Shown piece by piece: positions 63,926 to 64,000 of a DNA stretch of 64,000 nucleotides. The translations under genes were made by a program, and so were the position numbers. The notes beneath the pieces are model-generated. The model did not search any database, was not told the origin of the DNA, and was given only the letters and a program-made list of their open reading frames with translations. The stretch spans positions 22,706,175 through 22,770,174 of the forward strand of contig CM063506.1 of the NCBI GenBank assembly GCA_032207245.1, written 5' to 3'. This DNA comes from Pardosa pseudoannulata (lineage: Eukaryota > Arthropoda > Arachnida > Araneae > Lycosidae). Each line of letters begins with the position of its first letter. Positions within the stretch are counted from its first letter, which is position 1.

Positions 63926-64000
63926 CCGAAAGCTGGCCGATTGGTTACGGCATTGATCGTTGGAACCACAGTTCTGAGTTCGAATCCCACAGTGGCATGG
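63926..64000 (+). mobile_element. tRNA-derived SINE, cut by the window edge
   Basis: Head GCCGAAAGCTGGCCGATTGG and B-box GAGTTCGAATCCCACAGTGG; the remainder lies beyond base 64000. Confidence 0.85.

Overview
This window looks like intergenic, repeat-dense nuclear DNA from an invertebrate, most plausibly an arthropod; a chelicerate such as a spider is my guess, and the sequence does not prove it. It is AT-rich, has no bacterial-style gene packing, and shows no intact host gene. What can be read is eukaryotic mobile DNA: non-LTR retrotransposon (LINE) fragments, tRNA-derived SINEs, Helitrons, hAT, Harbinger, Tc1/mariner and probable piggyBac elements, a solo LTR, satellite DNA and long AT/GT microsatellites.

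Layout. The window holds two versions of one segment. Copy A covers 1-28900 and stops at a 100-bp run of N (28901-29000). Copy B covers about 29600-54633 and continues past the base where A is cut. Each copy starts with the same ~133-bp AT-rich satellite (1-3000; 29600-34690), arranged as a ~530-bp four-monomer higher-order repeat. Both then carry, in order: a 5'-truncated LINE (3628-4344; 35310-35991), a Helitron holding a SINE, a longer Helitron inserted in a 78-bp minisatellite, a second LINE cut by a solo LTR and a hAT MITE, another Helitron, microsatellites, and a 1.23-kb hAT element. A alone has a 3.79-kb tandem duplication (5969-13507), a 600-bp TTAA-flanked insertion (4389-4988), a Harbinger element (20851-21686) and a 17-bp foldback (26811-26852). 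B alone has a MITE nested in the solo LTR (45078-45416), an ~850-bp insertion with hAT transposase remnants (37630-38474), and stretches riddled with small deletions. The arrangement fits either a real tandem segmental duplication or two alternative haplotypes joined end to end by the assembler.

Beyond the duplication lie a degenerate Tc1/mariner element (54692-56530) with a hAT MITE and a SINE inside it, about 2.3 kb of featureless AT-rich DNA, and the best-preserved gene of the window: a 2,501-bp hAT element (59149-61649). It has terminal inverted repeats, an exact 8-bp target duplication, a probable 5' UTR intron and a transposase ORF that is complete except for one frameshift near its C-terminus. 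More SINE copies lie at 63.2 kb and at the right edge.

No host pathway or operon can be described. The genes relate to one another only as successive insertions, and the nesting gives a relative order: the LINE first, then Helitron, LTR or MITE, then SINE or a second MITE.
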